A stretch of 64,000 nt of DNA from Cyanophora paradoxa. Lineage: Eukaryota; Glaucocystophyceae; Cyanophorales; Cyanophoraceae. The notes under the pieces were generated by a model, which saw only the letters and a list, made by a program, of their open reading frames with translations, searched no databases and was not told the DNA's origin. Each line of letters begins with the position of its first letter. Position 1 is the stretch's first letter. The translations under genes were made by a program, and so were the position numbers. The stretch spans positions 372,001 to 436,000 of the forward strand of contig QPMI01000408.1 of NCBI GenBank assembly GCA_004431415.1. Direction: 5' to 3'. Shown here piece after piece: positions 39,795 through 52,400 of the stretch.

Positions 39795-40478
39795 TCACCG
39801 GTAGCCGCTCTTGTTGTGGTCGACAAACGTCGTCTGCGGGGGACAGGCGGGGCGTCAGGCGGGGGGTACACGCGGCGAGGCGGCGGGGGGTACAGGAGGG
39901 CGCACCCGGTACATGGTTTGGAAGGGGTTGTACTTGTAGACGGGCGGCGCCGGCGCGGCGGAGGCGTGCCGGTCGGGGGCCGGGGCCGGCGCGGGGGATC
40001 CGGAGGGGGAGGCTGCCGGCGGGGGGGAGGGGCTGGCGTGGGCGGCCGGCGCCTTGGCCGCCTCCGACTTGGCGGTCGAGCCGAGGTTCAGATACATCCT
40101 CCGCTGCGCAGGGCGGCCGGCCGCTTCTCGTCAGCGGCGGGGAGGCGGGGGCGCGGCGCGCTCGCAATTTGATCAGGCCCCAGGCCCGGCCGCGCGCGCG
40201 CCTCACCTTCTCGTCGGGATCAGCGAACTCGTAGGAGTAGGTGCTCCTGCGCGAGAGATATAAGCAAGCAACGCCGAACGGAGGAAAGCTTAGGCCCGCC
40301 GCGCCCCCGCCGTCTCCTCGAAGCTCGAGTCGAGAAGCTTCCGGATCCGCGCGCGGGTCCGGACACACGCGCGGCTCGGGCCCCGCGGGGAACGCCGAAA
40401 GGCGAAAACGCACCGGAAGTGGTTGTATGCCGGCATTGTATCGTTGAAACGCTCGTGGACCGCGAGCTGGGACTTCAC
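39795..40478 (-). CDS. Uncharacterised small spliced protein, right copy
   Basis: The same exons as the left copy, ending TTFVDHNKSGYR with the stop at 39,795-39,797. It differs from the left copy by one-base homopolymer changes in intronic or exon-edge sequence. Confidence 0.4.
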
Positions 40479-40685
40479 CTGCCGAGACGTCGACGATAAG
40501 GCGGCGGCCGGCCTTGCGGGCTTCGCGGTGGGATGCGAGTGACACAAAGATCGTCTAGCAGTCGTTTCGCGACTTCCGCTCACCACAGGAGGCTGGGCTT
40601 GGGCTGTTCTCGGTCTGCGGGGCTGCCGGCCGTGCGATGCAAAGGACGCGGAAGGCGACTGCAGGTTTAACAACTGATCAGCACG

Positions 40686-41833
40686 ATGAAGCAGGCGCAC
40701 ACCGGAGGGCACAGCAGCGGACCTGGAAGTTTCGTCGACTTTTTTCCACGCCCGTCAGCTGTACCCAGACTGCTCCATTCTTGCGGACCCCCTCGCGAGC
40801 AGCTGGCGATGGAGCCGAGGCCGCTCCCTCTAGGGAGGCATCTCTTTCGGCACGCCAGCCGTGGGTTTCCAGGTCGCTGGCCGAGTACGTGCTGTCCGCG
40901 CCTGCGCTTCACGAGCAAGCGCCGCAAGACACACGGTGAGACGCAATCTGTAGGCCAGGCGTCCCAGGCGACGACCCCGCTCGAGCCGAGCGCGACGGCC
41001 AGGCTGCGATTGCGGTCTGATAACCGCCGCGTCGCGCAGCCGCCTGCCGCCGCATCTACCGCTCCCGCCTCTGAAGCTACCGATCCCGAAAAGCCGTTCG
41101 AGGACCCGCGCATGGCCCCGCACCTGCCTATGTCCTCGAACTTGCCCGCGCCACGCTGGATCACCACGCCGAACCTCTCGGACGTCCGGCACAACCCGCA
41201 GTGCGTCTCCTCTTCGCTTGCGATTCCCTGCGCCGAGCAGGCCCCAGCGCCGTCCCCGGCGCCCCGCCCCGGGCGCGCGGCCCTCCGAGTCCCCTTCCGC
41301 ACCGACCGTTCCCGCTGCTCCAAGCCTTCGCTAGCTCCAGAAGTCCCCGGGTCCCGCTGCGCGCCTATACTGCGATGCGGGGCCGCTCCTCCTTCCCCGC
41401 CACCCTAGGCGAGCCCCGCGCGCGTCCTGACCGAAGCCGCGCGCGCGGCCGCAGGTGGGCGCACCACTACGCCTTTGGGTGGGGCCCCACGACGAAGGCG
41501 CCCCCGAACCACTTCCCCGTGAAGGCGAGCCGGAGCCCGCCCCCGCCCCGACCCGCCGCCGCCCCCGCCGCGGCCCGGGGTCTGAAGCCGCCGGGGGCGC
41601 CAGGTCGTGCGGGGCGACGCGCACGCGTACGTCGAGAACATTCGGTTCACGCACGCGAAGATCAAGCGGAGGAGCACGAGCTCCCGCCCCGTGCCCCCCG
41701 TCCACCCCCAGTGCGCAGCTTGCAGCCTCCCCGCGCAGCGCCCCGCCCCGCCGCGCCCCGCCGCGCCGACCCCGGCGCCCGCAGATACACCCGATGCGTC
41801 CCGGGGCTGCCCCTCGCCCTCCGAAGCCCCTAA
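40686..41833 (+). CDS. Possible spliced gene of unknown function, right copy
   Basis: Counterpart of 32,292-33,442. The stretch around 41,080-41,200 is in frame here (EATDPEKPFEDPRMAPHLP), whereas one T fewer at about 40,740 breaks the first exon. As the breaks fall in different homopolymers in the two copies, neither copy gives a fully reliable frame. Confidence 0.3.
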
Positions 41834-42140
41834 AAAAAGTCCCTTTTACATACTGTCGCCCCGACTGGGCGCTCTTTTTCGTTTTTCCCTCGCTTTTTCC
41901 ACGTGTGACATGCGTTCCGACTCTTTTTCACGTAGGCAGATTATCAGGTAGACTTAGGCAGATCGCAGATGCTGTGCATTCACGTAATAGATACGTTTTC
42001 ACCATTGCCGGCGATGCGGGCCCGGGGAGGGAGGGCGCGGAGGAGGGGCCTCGGCGGGACGCTGGGGCCGGGGCGTGGAAGCTTGGGCGCGTGGAGGGGA
42101 GATTGATTGAGAGGGGTGCGCGCTCATCTAGATCTCGAGC

Positions 42141-42587
42141 TCATTGCTGCGTCTTCTGCTGCTCTTGTGCCTTCTGCTGCTGTGCGAGCGCGAGCGCCGC
42201 TCTCCTGCCCGCCTCCTCCGCAGCTGCAGTCCGGTGGTCCTGGTCAGCGCTGCTTCGAGGCGAGGGGCGGGCCGCGAGCGCTGCGGCCGCCCACACCTTT
42301 CCTGCGCTCGATGAGCTGCAGGGCCTCTTCCTCCGCCGCGCGCTCTGCCCGCCGCTCCGCTTCTTTCTGCGTCACGATCTTGTCTGAGCGGCGCGGCGAC
42401 GTCAGCGGCCGCCGCGCGAGTGCAGTCGTTCGGAGGATCTCAGCGCACAGAAGCCCGTCACGTTCACTGCGCGGAAGGTTGGCGTCGCGCAAGGGCGAAA
42501 TGGAGCAGCGCGCCGCGGCGCACTGAACCACTCGATGCCAGCGCCGATGACGAAGAAGACGGGGACGACTCGCAGCGTCTGCCGCAT
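42141..42587 (-). CDS. SMIM4/UQCC5-like small mitochondrial membrane protein, right copy
   Basis: No difference from the left copy was noticed, including the 18-nt microexon. The start codon is at 42,585-42,587 and the stop at 42,141-42,143. Divergent from the right GH3 copy. Confidence 0.62.
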
Positions 42588-42852
42588 CAAGGAGGGCGGC
42601 GGCGGCGAGGCCGGGCCGGCCGCGGTGCCGGTGCCAGGAGAGCGGCCGCCAAGCGGCGAGCGCATCGCTGATGGTCTGGGGCGTCGGCTGTCGATCAAGC
42701 GTCTATAGCTAAGGTTGCTGTGTCGATCTTCTTCTTCGCGCCGGCTGCGGGCACTCAAACTGCTGCTCGCTCCAAAAATCCGGTATCCGGCTGATCAAGG
42801 CGCGAAATCAACTGGGACTGCGGCACGCGACGGCCGACGGGCGCGTTCGGAC

Positions 42853-43523
42853 ATGGAGCGGGAGAATGGACCGGCCTGGCCCTGGGCCGCCGCCACGCTG
42901 GCCGGCATGAGCCTGGAGGAGAAAGTGCGGCAGCTCTTTATGATGGGCGCGGTGTCGAGCTACAGCGATCAGGAGGTGAACGACACGATAAGCCTCGTTC
43001 GTGACGGCCGGATCGGGTGCGCCGGGTCCTCTGTCCAGATTGCCGTGTGTCACGTGGCGCCGCTGACGAAGACCGCCCCGCGTGGCGCTCGGGGCGCGCG
43101 TACGATCATCTCACACGCGCGTACGTGCAGCGGTCTCATCTTCATGGTGGGCGAGCCCATGCGGCAGGTGGAGATGACGAACGCGTTCCAGCGCGCGGCC
43201 GCCGTCCCGCTGCTCGTCGCCCAGGACAGCGAGTGGGGCCTCTCGATGCGCCTCCGCGGCACGCCGGTCTTCCCCCGCAACGCGGCCCTCGGCGCCATCC
43301 CGGCGCACCGCGAGCGGCTGCTGCTGGAATTCGGGCGGGCGGTCGGGGAGCAGTGCCGCCGCATCGGCGTGCACGTCAACTTCGCGCCCGTCGTCGACGT
43401 GAACAACAACCCGCGGAACCCGGTCATCGGCGACCGTTCCTTCGGCGAGCGGCCCGACGAAGTCGCGCGCTGCGCCGCCGCCGTCGCGCGCGGCATGCGC
43501 GAGGGCGGCGCCGTCAACTGCGC

Positions 43524-43554
<31 letters not shown>

Positions 43555-45015
43555 GTCGACTCCCACCTCGACCTCCCCGTTCGTCCCGGCCCCGTACCCC
43601 TCGCCCCCTCCCCGCCGCTCCCCGATCGCCGTACCCCGTCGGACAGGTCATCCGCCACAGCCTGGAGCGCCTCAGGGCCGTCGAGATGGCCCCGTTCCGC
43701 GCGCTGGTACCCCCCCCAGCGAGCCCGGGTACGCGAAGTGAATTCGATCCGCGGCGCAGGTCCGTGACGTGGACTCCGTCATGGTGGCCCACCTCCACGT
43801 ACCCTCCGTGGACCCTACGGAGGGCCTACCCCTCTCCCTCTCCCGCCCCTGCGTCACCGGCCTCCTCCGGTGCGGCGAAGGTGGCGGCGTGATGGAAGGG
43901 GGTACCCCTCTTCTCTGAATATCGACGCCCGTACCCCCGCAGGGAGGAGCTCGGGTTCGACGGCCTCGTCTTCACTGATTCGCTCACGATGATGGGCGTC
44001 GCCAAGCGGTGCGCGATTGCCATACCCCCGCTCGTCGGAGAGTATCCCCCGTCCGACGCGGGGGTACAGCTACGGAATGGCCGAGGCGGGGCTCATGGCT
44101 CTCCTCGCTGGCTCGGACGTCCTCCTCTACACCGTACCCCACCCGGACCCGAAGGAGCAGGCTCGCGCTCATTCTTCGACCCCTGTGCCCCAATCGAGGA
44201 TCGCTTATCCCCCTTTCGCCGCAGGCGCGCATCGTCGACGAGGCGACGGCGCTGATCCTCGCGGCCGTCAAGGTGCGCCGTACCCCCGCCGCCCGCGGAC
44301 CCACCCCGTATCCCCCTCTGAGCCGCCCTCCGGCAGGACGGGAGGCTCGCGGAGTCCGAAGTGAACCGGCGGGCGGCGCGCGTGCTGGAGACGAAGGAGC
44401 GATTGGGGCTCCCCTCCTCCCGCCTCGTCCCGGGGCTCGAATCCGCACAGGAGCTCTTCTCCGACACCCAGCGCCGCCTCAAGCGCGGTCCGCGCCCCCG
44501 TACCCCCCTTCCCGCGCTTACGTACCCCCCTGAAACCCGCTCCAGAGCTGTACCGGGCGGCCGTGACGCTGGTCTCGGACCCCGCGCGCGCCGTACCCCT
44601 CAAGTCCGCCCTCCACCTGCTGGCCCTGGGGCACCCGCAGGCCGGCGAGCCGCGCCTCGCCTCCGCGCTGGCCCGCCTCCTCCCTTACCCCGTGTCCGTC
44701 TCCTCCTCCCCCGCGGACGCGGGGGTACGCCCCATCGTCGCCGCCCTCTTCCTCGAGAAGGAGAAGCTCTCGGCGCTGCCGGGGAGCCCCCTCCTGCAGG
44801 GGGTACAGGCGCAGCTGGCGGCCCTCCCCGCGCCGCCGGCGGCCCTCGTGCTCTTCGGGAGCCCGTACCTCCTAGCGCTGGCCCCGGCGGCCCTGCGCTC
44901 GGCCGCCGCAGTCCTCGTGGCCTACGACGAGGACGGGGAGGCCCAGGAGGCGGCCGCCCAGGTCCTGGCGGGGGTGCACGCCCCCTCCGGCTCCCTCCCC
45001 GTCACCGTCGACTAG
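42853..45015 (+). CDS. GH3 beta-N-acetylhexosaminidase (NagZ type), right copy
   Basis: The same exon layout and catalytic motifs as the left copy. One amino-acid change was noticed (GEPVRQ in the left, GEPMRQ here). Single-base differences in C runs fall in predicted introns, so both copies can be full length. Confidence 0.85.
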
Positions 45016-45052
45016 GGGACATAACTTAGTAAATACAGAAACAAAAGCGAGG

Positions 45053-46144
45053 CTAGCTGGAGGACTTGGGGCCGTCGTCGCCGCCGAGCTTGGCGCGGAG
45101 GCTGTCGATGCACCAGGCGCCCTTGCCGGCCCCCAGGTTCACGGCGAAGTGGGGGAGGAGGCCCCTCGGGTCCACGCACGCCACGTAGTGCACCAGCGTG
45201 TGCTGCGCGGAGCATCAGAACTGATAGCGAGTCGACGATGCGGCCGGAGCGGATCGGACCTGCGCCTCGCTGCCGCCGGCGCCGTCGGGGGGTACGGGTC
45301 CAGCACCAGCCCCGCGATGATGACCTGCGGCCCGACCGGGGGGGGGGGGGGGGGATGAGAGGGCCCCGGGGAGGGGCGGGGGTGGGGGGCAAGGGAGGGG
45401 GGGGGGGGGGGAAGAAGGGCGCCGGGGCGGGCCTGGCTGCGGATGTGGCCCGGCTCGACGGGAACGTCGGGCAGGTCGGCCTCCGCGCTCCCGACGACCC
45501 AGGCGCCGCCCGGCAGGCGCCGCCGCCCGAAGGTGCAGAGGACCTCTCGCTGGCTGATCACCGGCCGCAGGCCGTAGAAGGACCACTGCGGGGCCGAAGC
45601 GCGATCAAATTCGAGTCCGAGCGGGCGCGGGGCGCGACAGCGTACCCAGACGAGAGCGTGGGCGTCGTCGATGCGCTTCAGGAGGCGCCCGCCGCTGCAG
45701 AGCGGGTCCCACTCCGGCCGCCGCTCCAGCAGCGAGCACACCGCCAGCACATCCTCCGGCGGGTGCCGTATCCGCCCGTGCGCTGCGCTCGCAAGCGGCG
45801 CGCTCGTCAGCGGCGCGCGGCCGCGCCCGCGCGGGCGGGCCGGGCCAGCGCGCGGCACGCGCCGGGCGCACCGCGGAAGACGTGCAGCGATTCCCGCCGG
45901 TTGCGGAACACGCGCACGCCGTCCGACTCTGCGCCGCACGAGTCAGGCGCGCCCGCTGCAGTCGACCAGGCGCGGCTCGGCAGTCGAGCGCTTGAGCGGC
46001 CGCACCCTTCCAGTACTCCCAGCCGTGGCTCTCGTCCTCCTCCTTGATGGCGCGCCAGATGCAGTCTAGCGCCGCCTCGCACGCCTCGACCTCCGCCGGC
46101 GCGGGCGCGGGCGCGGGCGCGGGATCCCCGGCCGCGGCCGCCAT
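45053..46144 (-). CDS. START-domain lipid-binding protein, complete copy
   Basis: This copy keeps its 5' exons: MAAAAGDPAPAPAP...ALDCIWRAIKEEDESHGWEY (ATG at 46,144), then SDGVRVFRNRRESLHVF. It continues into the duplicated exons RIRHPPEDVLAVCSLLE, PEWDPLCSGGRLLKRID, ALVWVRC, QWSFYGLRPVISQREVLC, WVVGSAEADLPDVPVEPGHI, and VHYVACVDPRGLLPHFAVN. The 'PP.DV...L...PEWD', 'R', 'D..G.LP' order is that of StAR-related lipid-transfer domains, which bind sterols or phospholipids in a hydrophobic tunnel. A G-rich intron tract (about 45,338-45,415) differs in length between copies. No membrane anchor is seen. Confidence 0.72.
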
Positions 46145-46712
46145 CCCAGCCCGACACGCAACGTCCTTAAGCTTTGGGTGACCTGTGAAAGATGGAATGC
46201 GACGGCCACGAAGCTGAGTCGGCCGTACCCCCTGGAAGCTCCTCACTGAGTCCTCAGCCTCCTCAGGCTCGTCAGCCTGCGCAGCAGCGCCTCCGCGAGC
46301 GAGCACGCGGCGATCAAGAGGGGTGCGGCAATTGCACCTGCAGGTGCGGTCGAAGGAGGCCAGGTCGCGATTCGCCGGCGCCATGGCCAGGCTGCGCGCG
46401 ACGCCTGCTAATATAAAAATTTTAATCTTCGACGCGCAGATCGGCGGAGGAAAGCTTCGAAGAGAGCGCACTGCAGCGGGACCATCGAAGGAGCCGGCGC
46501 CATCGAAGCTCATGATCAAGGCGCGCGCGCTACCATCGAGCGGAGGATACATCAATAACAGGTGCGCTGATAGCAATCATCATAGATCTGTCGACGCACG
46601 ACGTATCGGCACAAGACGTCGCGCGATATTGATTGTTCGGCGCCGCGGCCGCGCGCGCGCGCCGGCGCCGGCGCAGCAGCGAATTCGAAATCCGCAGCGG
46701 CGGGAGATATTG
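46145..46712. other. Intergenic region between divergent START and F-box genes
   Basis: No gene is supported. It presumably holds both promoters. GATATTG and CGATC-type words occur but no clear core-promoter element is recognised. Confidence 0.4.
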
Positions 46713-49135
46713 ATGTTGAGAGGGAGAAGTGTTCAGGACCGGCCGGCGAAGAGCGCGGAGAAGCGGCTGCGCGCCGCGGCCGGCGTTGATGATGAGAAGC
46801 CATTGCCATCGCCAGCTGTAGCTGCAGCGTTTCCAATTGATGCGCTCCCCGACGCGTTGATGATCGAAGTGTTCAAGGTGCTTGGGCTTCAGGCGAGCTG
46901 GCCCCTGCGCCGCGTGTGCAGGTCTGCGTCCCTCCGTGATCTCGATCCCGGCGCTATAGCTATAGCTATAGCTCTAGATCGCTCATGATCATCTTAGCCC
47001 GGAATAGTCGTAATCATCCTAGCCGATGTTGAGCGCGCCGGATCCGGATCCGGATCGCAGCCGATGGAGGCGGATGGTGGAGGACACGGAGTGGTCATGC
47101 TTCGAATTCAAGCTGAAGTGCAAGCAGGAGGTGGTTATCAAGTACGGGACAAGTACGGCGGATCCAGATCCAGAGCTAGATCCGGGGCTCGAGGCGAGCG
47201 ATGTCGACATGGACGTGTACAGTACAGCAGCTGCACTCTTCGAATTCGAGCAGCGGCGGCTCCGGCTCGCCGCGGGTGCCAGCGTTTCAGTTCGGTCGAA
47301 GCTCGTGCGATCGCTTGTGCGATACGCTAGGCGGCAGGAACCGCCGGGCATGATTATGTCACGGGATCCGGAGGAGTCGCAGAGGTTGAAGAATTTGCAA
47401 ATTCGAGAAGGCGAGCAAGCGCTACGGATTCGAAATCAGCGCACAGTTGCAGCGGCATGCAGCCTCCTCAAAGCGATTGTGCGCAGCTGCAGTGGTTCGC
47501 GATCGGGGCAGCCGCGGGAGGTGGCGGTATTTATCGATCATCAATTGGAACGGGCCAATCAAGAACGCCTACTTGACTCCTACCTTCTCGGGGTGCTGCG
47601 GGCGCTGGCGCCAACTGAACAAGCAGCCAGCCGTGTGGAAAGCTTGAGCATCGGTTTCAGCATCCGCACGTTTAATATCAATAGAAGCAGCAGCCGCAGC
47701 ACAGATCTAGAGTGGTTGCCATGGCCGGAAGCCCGCGCGCTGCGGGCCGCCCTCGCCCCCTTCGGCGGGCTGCGCTCCCTCAATCTCTTCTTCGGCTCTC
47801 AGGACAAGGGCATGGAGCCAGAGTCGGCAGCGGCCGTCGCCGCTGCCTGCCCTCTCCTGCGATCCGCCAGCCTCCGCCCCCGCTTTGACTCTTTCTCGAA
47901 AGTGCTGGCGGCCCTCGCTCCTCTGGAGCACCTCGAGGAGCTGCTCGCGTCGTCCTTCAAACCCGCCTCCGTCTCTGAAGGACTGGTGGCTCTTGCCGAC
48001 GGCCCCGCTGGCAGGAGCCTCCGCAGGATCGCTCTACTTGACGGGAAGTGGCTCTACGAGTTCGTTTTCTCTAGATCTCCATTGCGCACAAATTACGAAA
48101 CAATCCTCTTAATTGCATGAGCTGATGCTTTCTTTATCTTCACATCCAGGTACGGAGAGTTCCCAAAGCGGTCTGTAGCATCGCTCCGCTCAATCGAAGC
48201 GTTCACAACCTGCATCAACTCCGCTGCGATCGTCGCGCTCGGCCGCATGCCCAGGCTGGAGTGCTTTGAACCGCTGCGCGTGCGTGCGCCTGGATCGCTT
48301 TAATTTGACTCGCCTGCCAGGCTGGACCCCGATGATTGCGGTCGCGCGCCTCGCAGATGAATCCGCTGGTAAACCCTGAGGATATTCCTGCCATCGGTCG
48401 CATTGCGAATCTGCAAGAGGCACATGTCCATTTCGACTGCTTGAGCACTGGCAGGGCGATCGGCCCGCACCTGCGCGCCGTGGCGGAGGCACTCGCCTGC
48501 CTGCCCCGCCTGGCGAGGCTCAAGCTGAACCTGAACGGTGCACCCAACTTGAGTGTTTGGAGCCTATAGCTACACGCGGTACTCTGCATCTGACTGAAGG
48601 AAATGCAGACTATAGCCCAAGCGTCGACAGCGTGGTGGCCGCTCTCTCCAGCGCTGGCGTGCGGCGCGCCCTCACGTACCTGCGCCTCGCGCCCGGACGG
48701 CCGGCGCCGCTCTCCGAGGCGGAGGCGGAGGCGATCGTCGCGCTGCCGGCCCTCGAGCGCATCGAACTGGTCTGCACGCTCGATCGCGACTCTTCCTCTC
48801 GCCTGCGCCCTTTCGAGGTAATGTGCACGCCCCGTCCCGCCCCGCCCCGGCCAGGGGCCACCCCCTCCCGGCCCCCGGCCGCCCCGCTCAACTCTGGGAC
48901 CACCCGCGGACGGCAGGTTCTTCGAAACCTTAGCACCGAGATCGAAGTCGACGTTCGAGCGTGCCACAACGGGTCACTGAAGGAGGCGGAGGCCGAGATT
49001 CAGCGGATGTTCTCAGGGCACGGCCAGCGATCCCGACGTGAACGCCAGCCGCAGCCGCCTTGGTTCTTTGATTCTGATCCGCGTCTTTCGTCCTTGTGGT
49101 CATCATTAGAAAAGAATGTGCAGCCGCCGAGCTAG
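46713..49135 (+). CDS. F-box / LRR-like protein 2
   Basis: Exon 1 (ATG 46,713) contains the first half of an F-box, FPIDALPDALMIEVFKVLGL...PLRRVC. It splices from 46,920 to about 47,061, giving SRWRRMVEDTEWSCFEFKL, the second half. Next comes a long exon with LESLSI- and LRSLNLFFGSQDKG-type repeats, then exons YGEFPKRSVASLRSIEAFTT, MNPLVNPEDIPAIGRIANLQ, SPSVDSVVAALSSAGVRRAL with LPALERIELVCTLD, and a last exon ending SLEKNVQPPS at 49,135. The horseshoe-like Leu spacing and F-box suggest an SCF substrate receptor. It is less GC-rich than its neighbours and not obviously a paralogue of the F-box gene at 17,125. Confidence 0.68.
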
Positions 49136-49484
49136 GTCAACGTGCGCGTTGACGTCGACTACGATTTCACAACATTTCTCTTCCTTCCTAAATATTCCTA
49201 GATAGTCTAGCCACGTCTTTGATCTTAAAATTATACTTGTTCGCACTCATTCCTAAATATCGATACCGATATCAGTCATATCACGCGAATTCATGCTCCC
49301 AATCGCTATATCTTAGTGTGTATACGTATAGTGTATGCGTCTTCGAAAATTCAGTTGCAGCTTGCACTTGGCAATCTCAACAGCACTGCGGTTCGGTTCG
49401 TTTAGCTACACAGGAAAGCATGCGCAGCGCTAGCAGAGAGGGCCAGGGCCCGGCCCCGGCCGGCTCGAACCGCGGGGCGCGCGC
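49136..49484. other. Convergent 3' region
   Basis: An AT-richer gap between two convergent genes, with CGATACCGATATC and GTATACGTATAG words. No gene is supported. Confidence 0.5.
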
Positions 49485-52400
49485 TCAGCCGCCGCAGTGC
49501 TCCAGCCGCGGCCGCTTCGGGTCGGGCGCCCCGGGCCCGCCCCCCGCCCCGCCCGCCGGGCCCGCCGCCTGCAGCTGCGGCTGCTGGTGCGGCCCCGCGG
49601 CCGGCGCGGCCTTCGCGGCCGAGGCGGCCGAACGGAACTGGGCCGGCGCCTGTCCCTGGCCCGGGCCCGCGCCCGGGGCGGCCCGCTGGGCGAAGGCGGC
49701 GGCCAGGGGCGCCCCCGAGGACCGCCCCGCCCGCAACGCCGCCACCGCCGGGTGCAGCTGCGGGGGGGGTGAGCCGGGCCGGGGCCCGGAGGGGCGCGGG
49801 GGGTATGACCTCGAGGGACTGCTCCCGGCGGACGAGCGAGTGGGGGATCTCCCGCAGGAAGACCGAAGGCTGCGCGGGGGTCGCCGGGGGGTACAGGCGC
49901 GGCGGGGCGGGGCGGGGCGGGGCGGGGCGGGCCTGCATCTGCCCCTTGTCCGGGGAGGAGATCGCGTGGGAGAGGTACAGCTCCGTGCGCGCCCGCGTCA
50001 TCGCCACGCTGCGTACCCCGGCCTCAGATGATCCCGTACCCCACCCCCTCGGGGGCAATCCGGCGGGGGGTACGCACAAGACGAGGCGCCGCTCGTCCTC
50101 GAGGTGCGTCGGGTCGACCTCGCCCTCCTCCCCGGGGTTTCGCACCGGGAACTCCCTGTTCCCCCCTCGGTCGGCGACCGCGTTCCATGCGCGCGCGGGC
50201 GGCGGCGGAAGGCCGTACCCGTCGTTCAGGCGGTACACGAAGACCGTGTCCCACTCGAGGCCCTTGGCCCCGTGCACCGTGCTGCGAACGAAGCGCGCTC
50301 CAGGGCCGCGGGGGGTACGACGCGGGCAGAAGGGGCGCGCCTGACGGTGACGGCGGCCGCCTGCGCCGCGCGGCTCGTCTTCTCGCGCTCCTCCTCCGCC
50401 TGCCGGGAACGGGTTCGAGCCCCGGCGGGGGAGAAAGAGGAGCCAGGGTACGGGACCTGCGTGAGGCGGTCGAGGAAGGCTCGGAGCACGGCCTCGGCGT
50501 GCTCGTCCCCCCTCGGGCCCTCGTACCCCGCCAGGAAGTCCTCTGGGCGGGGTTCGGGGCGGGCGGGGGCCGGGGTCGGAGGGGGGTACACCGCACCCGC
50601 GAAGGCGGCCATCTCGGAGCGGAGGGACTCCTCCCCCCCGCGCCCCGGCGCGTTGAACGAGATCCCTCTCCCGTGCGAGAGCTGGGGGGTACGCGTCAGA
50701 CCGAGGGCGCGCGCCCCGGCTGGATCTGGAGGGGACCCGCGCCTTCATCAGCACGTCGATGCAGACGCGGCCGACGGTCTCCGAGAGCTTGATGCGCGGG
50801 TAGCTGGGGGGGAGATGAGGCCGGGGGGTAGAGGGCGCGCCGGGGGTGCGGGGCCGGACCGGAAGCGGACGGTGTGGACGGCGTCGACGATGGCGGCCAG
50901 GCGGCCCCGCGCGTGGCTGCTGAACGGGCCCTCCTCTTCCCCCTCCCCCTCCGCCCCCCCCGCGCCCCCGGCGCCCCGGCCCTTGCCCTTCCCTTTGCCC
51001 TTGCCCCGCCCCTTCTTGCCGGCGGGGTGCATCTCCAGCAGCTCCCGCGCGGTCTGCGGGGGAGCCCGTCGTCAGTGGCCCTCGGGGGTACGCGGAAGGA
51101 AGGGCGGAGGGGTTACCTTGAGGAGGGGAATTTCGCGGGCGGCGGCGTGGGCGCTGATGGCCTCGCGCGCGCGCTTCTCGTGGAAGAGGCCGCTCGTCAG
51201 CGTCAGCGCCCGGAACGCCCCCTGTGCGGAGGATGAGAAGAGTAGGGGGGGGAAGGGGCGGGGGGTACGCACGTCGTCTTTCTCGTTGAGGACCAGGGCG
51301 AGGAGGTGGATCAGGTCCTGCACGGGCTTCCGGCTGCGCCCCAGGCGGGGTACAAGGAGCTGTCAGAGGAGGGGGGTACCGAAAAGGAAGGGGGCCGCGC
51401 CTGCAGCCGCGGACGGCGACGGGGATGCCGGCCGCGCCCAGGGCACTCTCCACCTCCTGGCAGGCTACCCGCGTCCGCGCCAGCACCGCCACCGAGCTGA
51501 GAGGGGGTACCGGATCGCGTGAGATGGGGGGAGGAGCCGGGAGGGGGTACGGCCGCACTCGAGGGACCTGCCCTGGCTCTTCAGCTCGGTGATCTTGCGG
51601 ATCAGGAACCTGGGAAGCGGGGTCGATTTTGGAGGAGGGAGGACGGGAGGACGGGAGGGGTAGGGGCGCTTACGAGGCCTCGCAGTCGGCGGTCCGCGCC
51701 TCGCAGACGACGGGCTGTATCCCCCCGCGCTTCTCGGGGGGTACCGCCACCCGCTTGAGCTCGCGCCGCTGGTTGTTCTTGATCAGCGCCGACGCCGCCT
51801 CCACGATGCAGCCTGCGCGGCTCGGCTCTCGGACCGCCGCGTTGCGGTCTCGGGGGTACAGGAGTACAGGATCCCGGCGCGCACCCGTGGACCGGTAGTT
51901 CGTGGAGAGGTGCATGGTCGTGACCGTGTGCGAGGAGCCCATCCCGATCCGCAGGCGCGCGAAGTTGTCGTCGCAGGCGCCCCTGGCGGGCACGGGCGCC
52001 CGTCAGAGCGGGGTACAAAGGAAAGAGCCGGGGGGGGGGGGAAGAAAGCCCGGGCACGAGAATCGGTAGATGGTCTGGTCGTCGTCTCCCACCGCCTGCG
52101 CGAGGCGAGCGAGCGACCCGCCCGGGCGGCTCAGCGCGCGGCGCCGCGGGCGAGGGCGGAGCGGGGCCGGCCGGCGGGCCAGCGGCTGACCGTGAGGTGG
52201 CCGTGCGAGGCGACGTGGGTGAGGAGGGTGAGCTGCGCCCGCGACGTGTCCTGCACCTCGTCCACTACCACGTCCCTGCGCCCCGCGCGCGGATCGAATC
52301 CCGCGTCGAGCGAGTCGCGGCGGGGGCCGGGCCGGGCGCCTGAAGCGGGAGGAGACGGCGGCGGCGATGTCGGGGCAGGAGACGAGGAGGTTGCGGGCGT

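Larger units (their letters stand above)
37426..45818. repeat. Tandem duplication, right unit (8,393 bp)
   Basis: A second copy of 29,992-37,425 that carries a 963-bp insertion at 38,541-39,503. Other differences are nearly all single-base changes in homopolymer runs. One clear substitution is G at 34,769 against A at 43,159, which changes Val to Met in the GH3 protein. The unit ends at CAGCGGCGCGC, beyond which the START gene's first exons continue into unique DNA. Confidence 0.95.

Noticed and set aside
49402-51558. A single 718-codon minus-strand protein
   Set aside because: It reads through several predicted introns. The helicase motifs lie in different frames that join only by splicing.
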